Positions 61,561 through 64,000 of a DNA stretch of 64,000 nucleotides are shown here, piece after piece. Position 1 is the first letter of the stretch. Each line of letters begins with the position of its first letter. The position numbers and the translations under genes were made by a program. The notes below the pieces were generated by a model that was given only the letters and a program-made list of their open reading frames with translations, was not told the origin of the DNA and did no database searches. Source of the stretch: Muribaculaceae bacterium (GTDB taxonomy: Bacteria > Bacteroidota > Bacteroidia > Bacteroidales > Muribaculaceae); contig JAGCRW010000021.1 in NCBI GenBank assembly GCA_017964485.1, positions 24,265 to 88,264 of the forward strand, written 5' to 3'.

Positions 61561-61631
61561 ACATAATAAATCATCGACACCTTGCTCTCGGCATTGCGCT
61601 GTCCCGTGAGGTTATAAAGATTGGTTCTCAT
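61548..61631 (-). pseudogene. Remnant of a type-9-like sorting tail
   Basis: Minus strand codes for NLYNLTGQRNAESKVSMIYY and then VKKY before a stop, the form of a C-terminal sorting domain (YNLxGQR... then a short basic end). An in-frame TGA lies one codon upstream of the only ATG and no longer protein precedes it, so this is likely the end of a decayed gene. Confidence 0.35.
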
Positions 61632-61682
61632 TCAATCCTCTTATATATTGTTGACCAAGTTTCGGTTTTTAAGAAACTCTAG

Positions 61683-61810
61683 TCAGCATTGTTTTCCATA
61701 TCCAAAAAGCGATTGAAGGAGTGCCCCCACCGTCTCAGGCGAGATAGACTCCTTTTCAGCCCCACTCTAAAAGCTGAGATTAATTGGGTCAATTGTGTCG
61801 TGTCAATCAT
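61683..61810 (-). pseudogene. Frameshifted N-terminal gene fragment
   Basis: Minus strand begins MIDTTQLTQLISAFRV, and after a one-base shift continues AEKESISPETVGALLQSL before stopping at 61683. In the unshifted frame the sequence is basic and unlikely as protein. Together with the tail remnant at 61548-61631 on the same strand it suggests one gene that has lost its middle. The parent family is not recognised with certainty. The remaining bases of 61561-61922 show nothing else. Confidence 0.35.
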
Positions 61811-61871
61811 AATTGTTTGCGATTTAAGTTCACCGCAAATTTATTATGATTGCATGGTACGACAAAAGACA

Positions 61872-61900
61872 AGAAAAACTCACCGAGAAGGTGAGTTTTG
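61872..61900 (-). terminator. Terminator of the orphan lipoprotein gene
   Basis: AAAACTCACC (61875-61884) pairs with GGTGAGTTTT (61890-61899); on the minus strand TTTTTCTTGTCTTTT follows. Confidence 0.8.
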
Positions 61901-61922
61901 GTATCCATGTATATTACATAAT

Positions 61923-62858
61923 TCACTTCATGCGTTCAAGGCTTTGTATAATGATTAATGTAGACCTAGAAACATCTTCAGAAGTAAATGATTGTCCTCC
62001 AGCAACACCAGGAAGTCCCGAAAAGCCTGTGTAATTATATAATAATGTTGCTTCTTCGTCATTGAGCTGTTCGTCATAATGATATGCGATAAAAGCTCCC
62101 AAGAGATATGGAAAACGCATTGTATAATAATCATAAACTCCTTCGTCTGCAGTAGCGATATTATCTATCTTTTTGAAAATCTCACTTGAAAGAACTGAAA
62201 GTTGTTCTTTGTTGAGTGCATTAAAATCCACTGCAGTCATCAGGAAAAGTGTAAGACCATTTAAATGCAAAATATTTTCAAATGTGTTTTTATTATAATC
62301 TTCATAACTTAAACCAGCAGTAGTATTTACAGGTTTTGATTTTGGGTAATCAAGTTCACAATAAAGGTTGAGTAATTCTGTTGCACCTGTGAGTCGTTGC
62401 ATCAGCTCTTGATAACAGTTGGCAAGCGTCATTGTAAAGACACTTTCATATAGTACATTATAGAAATCATAAACACCATTATAGGGATGCATAAAACATG
62501 TGAGAGCTAGATTGCGTGTTGACATAGCATATAGCTTATCTTCAGGCACATCACAAAGTGCCAATAATTCTTCCATTGTACCAGCCTCAGCTTTGTGTTG
62601 TTCCCAATAATAATAATCTCCACCTTTGCCTTTCAAACCACTATCTTCAACTACTCGTGTTGTCCACATTTTGCGACCAAATGATCTCTCATAAGGAGCC
62701 ATAAGAGGTGTTTCACGAAATGGAGTTTCGCGTTCAATGTTTATCCATGTGCGAGTAACAGGTTCGACTGGATTGTTTGGCTCATCTTTTTTATCGTCAC
62801 CACAAGATGAAAAAATAATTAAAACAAAGAAAATAAAAAGATGAATGTTTAGTCTCAT
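61923..62858 (-). CDS. Putative lipoprotein of unknown function
   Basis: 311 residues. Signal with lipobox FVLIIFSSC. The mature part is mainly helical in appearance (NCYQELMQRLTGATELLNLY, EILNNEQ-like SVLSSEIFKKIDNI). There is no recognisable catalytic motif; YYMRFPYLLGAFIAYHY is notable for aromatics. The base composition is more AT rich than the neighbouring glp genes, hinting at a separate origin. Function unknown. Confidence 0.65.
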   Translation of the reverse strand: MRLNIHLFIFFVLIIFSSCGDDKKDEPNNPVEPVTRTWINIERETPFRETPLMAPYERSFGRKMWTTRVVEDSGLKGKGGDYYYWEQHKAEAGTMEELLALCDVPEDKLYAMSTRNLALTCFMHPYNGVYDFYNVLYESVFTMTLANCYQELMQRLTGATELLNLYCELDYPKSKPVNTTAGLSYEDYNKNTFENILHLNGLTLFLMTAVDFNALNKEQLSVLSSEIFKKIDNIATADEGVYDYYTMRFPYLLGAFIAYHYDEQLNDEEATLLYNYTGFSGLPGVAGGQSFTSEDVSRSTLIIIQSLERMK

Positions 62859-62883
62859 GATCTATACGGCTTTAATTATGCGA

Positions 62884-62912
62884 CAAAATTACTATAAATT
62901 TCATTATCACAA
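62884..62912 (-). promoter_or_regulatory. Promoter of the orphan lipoprotein gene
   Basis: Minus strand TTG (62910-62912), 18 bases, TAATTTTG (62884-62891); start 26 bases later. Confidence 0.45.
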
Positions 62913-63040
62913 GTGATTCTGCCTAAAATCTTTTGATAAAGCCGAGCTAATCAGTCCACAAAACTGCCACCCTAAGTTTTCCTCCATAAACTCTTTGGTT
63001 CGCATAACAGAGGCATAATACTTGGTACTGAACCATTTAC

Positions 63041-63080
63041 GCCGTTGGCATTGTTTATGTATTGCGCCGCACCGCCGGCG
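63041..63080 (+). repeat. Single copy of the 34-bp repeat
   Basis: GCCGTTGGCA followed by TTGTTTATGTATTGCGCCGC and ACCGCCGGCG; equals the last unit of the 60768-60899 array with one base changed. It lies 2.1 kb from that array, in the same orientation, with the decayed genes and the orphan lipoprotein between. Confidence 0.85.
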
Positions 63081-63099
63081 TATAAAAAATGTTCAATCT

Positions 63100-63118
63100 G
63101 TTGCGTTGTCAACGCAAC
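63100..63118. promoter_or_regulatory. Perfect 19-base palindrome upstream of the ATPase gene
   Basis: GTTGCGTTG T CAACGCAAC: two 9-base arms around one base, too tight for an RNA hairpin and typical of a protein-binding operator. It lies 92 bases before the ATPase start and 29 bases ahead of the putative -33. Confidence 0.5.
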
Positions 63119-63146
63119 CAAGACTAGAATCTGTGATTTTTTAACC

Positions 63147-63178
63147 TTGCCCCTCGCTCTCTCAACCAATTACCTTCG
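63147..63178 (+). promoter_or_regulatory. Possible promoter of the ATPase gene
   Basis: TTG (63147-63149), 21 bases, TACCTTCG (63171-63178), one mismatch to TAnnTTTG; start 32 bases later. Confidence 0.4.
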
Positions 63179-63210
63179 CCCATAAAAACAACCATTAAAC
63201 TAATTCCATT

Positions 63211-63882
63211 ATGGCAACAAGTAAACAAAAAAACACAATCTCTAATGTCTTTCGTTACCGTTCCCTGGAAGAGGAGAATGAGAATCCTGCTCTCTACAGG
63301 AAAAATGAGGGAGGCAACATCTTCAACTCTAAGTGTCTGCATACTATGGTAAACGAGACTCAGCCCACTATTGACCTCTGGCATGGCCTGTGGCATCAGG
63401 GTGAGATGGCATGCCTTTTCGGTGAGCCTAACGTGGGAAAGACGATTCTGGCAATGAAAATTGCGGCCGACATCGTCCGAAGAGGCGAGAGTGTTCTGTA
63501 TTTCGACTTCGAGAATGCAGAGCACCAACTCATCCCAAGATATCAAGGAAAAGAAATACCCTTTATCGACATCCTCACTTTCAACTACAAAAACCACTAT
63601 TTAAAAACCGATAACCACAGCTTGCTCGACTACATCAAGAGGGCCGCTTTGCTCCGTGAGACACACATAATAATTATCGATGACATAACGCATCTCTTTG
63701 GCATTGGAAATCCCGCCGACGTGAGACACGTTCTCAACACTCTGCGTTCGTGGACTAAACACTTAAGGATGTCTATTCTAGTGCTCGCTCACTCGGTAAA
63801 GAAAAGAATGAACCAGATTGCCACCATTGAGCAACTGGCAGGCTCATTCGAGTGCGCCTTGTCTTTGCCTGAAAAAAGTTGA
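63211..63882 (+). CDS. RecA-like (AAA_25/RepA type) ATPase
   Basis: 223 residues. Walker A GEPNVGKTILAM (about 70-81) and Walker B IIIIDDITHLFG (about 150-161) with VLVLAHS-type SILVLAHSVKK (about 188-198) define a RecA-like fold of the RepA/AAA_25 group, found in plasmid replication and mobile elements. There is no DnaB-like N-domain. Preceded by a perfect palindrome and followed 20 bases later by a helix-turn-helix gene. This looks like the first gene of a mobile or replication module running off the window. Full identity cannot be fixed. Confidence 0.78.
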   Translation: MATSKQKNTISNVFRYRSLEEENENPALYRKNEGGNIFNSKCLHTMVNETQPTIDLWHGLWHQGEMACLFGEPNVGKTILAMKIAADIVRRGESVLYFDFENAEHQLIPRYQGKEIPFIDILTFNYKNHYLKTDNHSLLDYIKRAALLRETHIIIIDDITHLFGIGNPADVRHVLNTLRSWTKHLRMSILVLAHSVKKRMNQIATIEQLAGSFECALSLPEKS

Positions 63883-63902
63883 CTCATAAAAAAGTCAATA
63901 AA

Positions 63903-64000
63903 ATGAACAAAAGATTAAGAGAAAGACAACTTCGTGCCGCGATAGAGTATCGCAGAATGGGCTTGAGTTATCGTATGATTTCCGAAAAAACCGGTCTCGC
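63903..64000 (+). CDS. Helix-turn-helix protein, 3' end outside window
   Basis: Starts MNKRLRERQLRAAIEYRRMG then LSYRMISEKTGL, a helix-turn-helix pattern (resolvase or regulator type, RRMGLSYRMISEKTG). The frame is open to the window edge. It follows the RecA-like ATPase by 20 bases and is likely cotranscribed; it may bind the palindrome at 63100-63118. Confidence 0.6.
   Translation, partial: MNKRLRERQLRAAIEYRRMGLSYRMISEKTGL

Noticed and set aside
61689-61958. Plus-strand frame of 89 codons in the gap after the SH3 gene
   Set aside because: Runs across a terminator hairpin and into the opposing lipoprotein gene; the minus-strand remnants explain the sequence better.

Overview
The window reads as a chromosomal segment of an anaerobic gut-type Bacteroidales bacterium, with a Muribaculaceae/Prevotella-like flavour. 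The evidence is the promoters of the form TTTG-N19-TAnnTTTG, secreted proteins ending in a type-9-secretion-like tail or in dockerin-like repeats, calycin-like and PCMD proteins, and the gene neighbourhood parE-coaD-S41 peptidase. No rRNA, integrase, transposase or CRISPR array was seen. One tRNA (Lys, anticodon TTT) is present.

Layout. 1-4.2 kb: a GHL10-like hydrolase (5' end outside the window), fabG and a long RluA-type pseudouridine synthase. 4.3-5.8 kb: a secreted protein with an internal dockerin pair. 6.3-13.5 kb: housekeeping block parE, coaD, S41 protease, ABC exporter and (opposite strand) mltG. 13.7-20.2 kb: secreted proteins with sorting tails or dockerin repeats, a PAS protein and a class I amidotransferase-like hydrolase. 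20.3-21.6 kb: inositol-monophosphatase-family enzyme and an Lrp/AsnC regulator. 22-26.8 kb: a starch locus, with a CBM26-type starch-binding protein and a GH13 amylase, both ending in dockerin repeats. 27-29.2 kb: argR, an ArgC homologue that has lost its active site, ssb and tRNA-Lys. 29.3-31.5 kb: a GT2 glycosyltransferase and a B12-binding radical SAM protein.

31.6-38.6 kb is a block for inositol lipid synthesis: myo-inositol-phosphate synthase, HAD phosphatase, CDP-alcohol phosphatidyltransferase, an ATP-grasp enzyme, a sugar-phosphate-type nucleotidyltransferase, then pdxA. 38.9-40.7 kb: a DPM1-like mannosyltransferase and a 2-hydroxyacid dehydrogenase flanked by 20-bp inverted repeats. 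40.8-45.6 kb: a four-gene surface operon (PCMD lipoprotein, beta-barrel, calycin-dockerin protein, calycin-PCMD-tail protein). 45.8-50.6 kb: a CapD/WbpM-like dehydratase, a beta-propeller protein with a C-terminal anchor, and rlmN. 50.7-60.7 kb: a complete glycerophosphodiester/glycerol-3-phosphate system, glpR divergent from glpABC-glpT-glpQ-porin. 60.7-64 kb is accessory: 34-bp tandem repeats, decayed gene fragments, an orphan lipoprotein, and the start of an ATPase/HTH module running off the window.

The less expected signals are: a 163-bp MITE-like element in two near-full copies plus a short one; short-period repeats that begin exactly at stop codons, one family also inserted in frame inside the pseudouridine synthase; the active-site-less ArgC beside argR; the calycin/PCMD/dockerin operon; the ATP-grasp enzyme in the inositol lipid block; and a LacI-type palindrome before the amylase. 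Functions are inferred from motifs read by eye; no database search was run.
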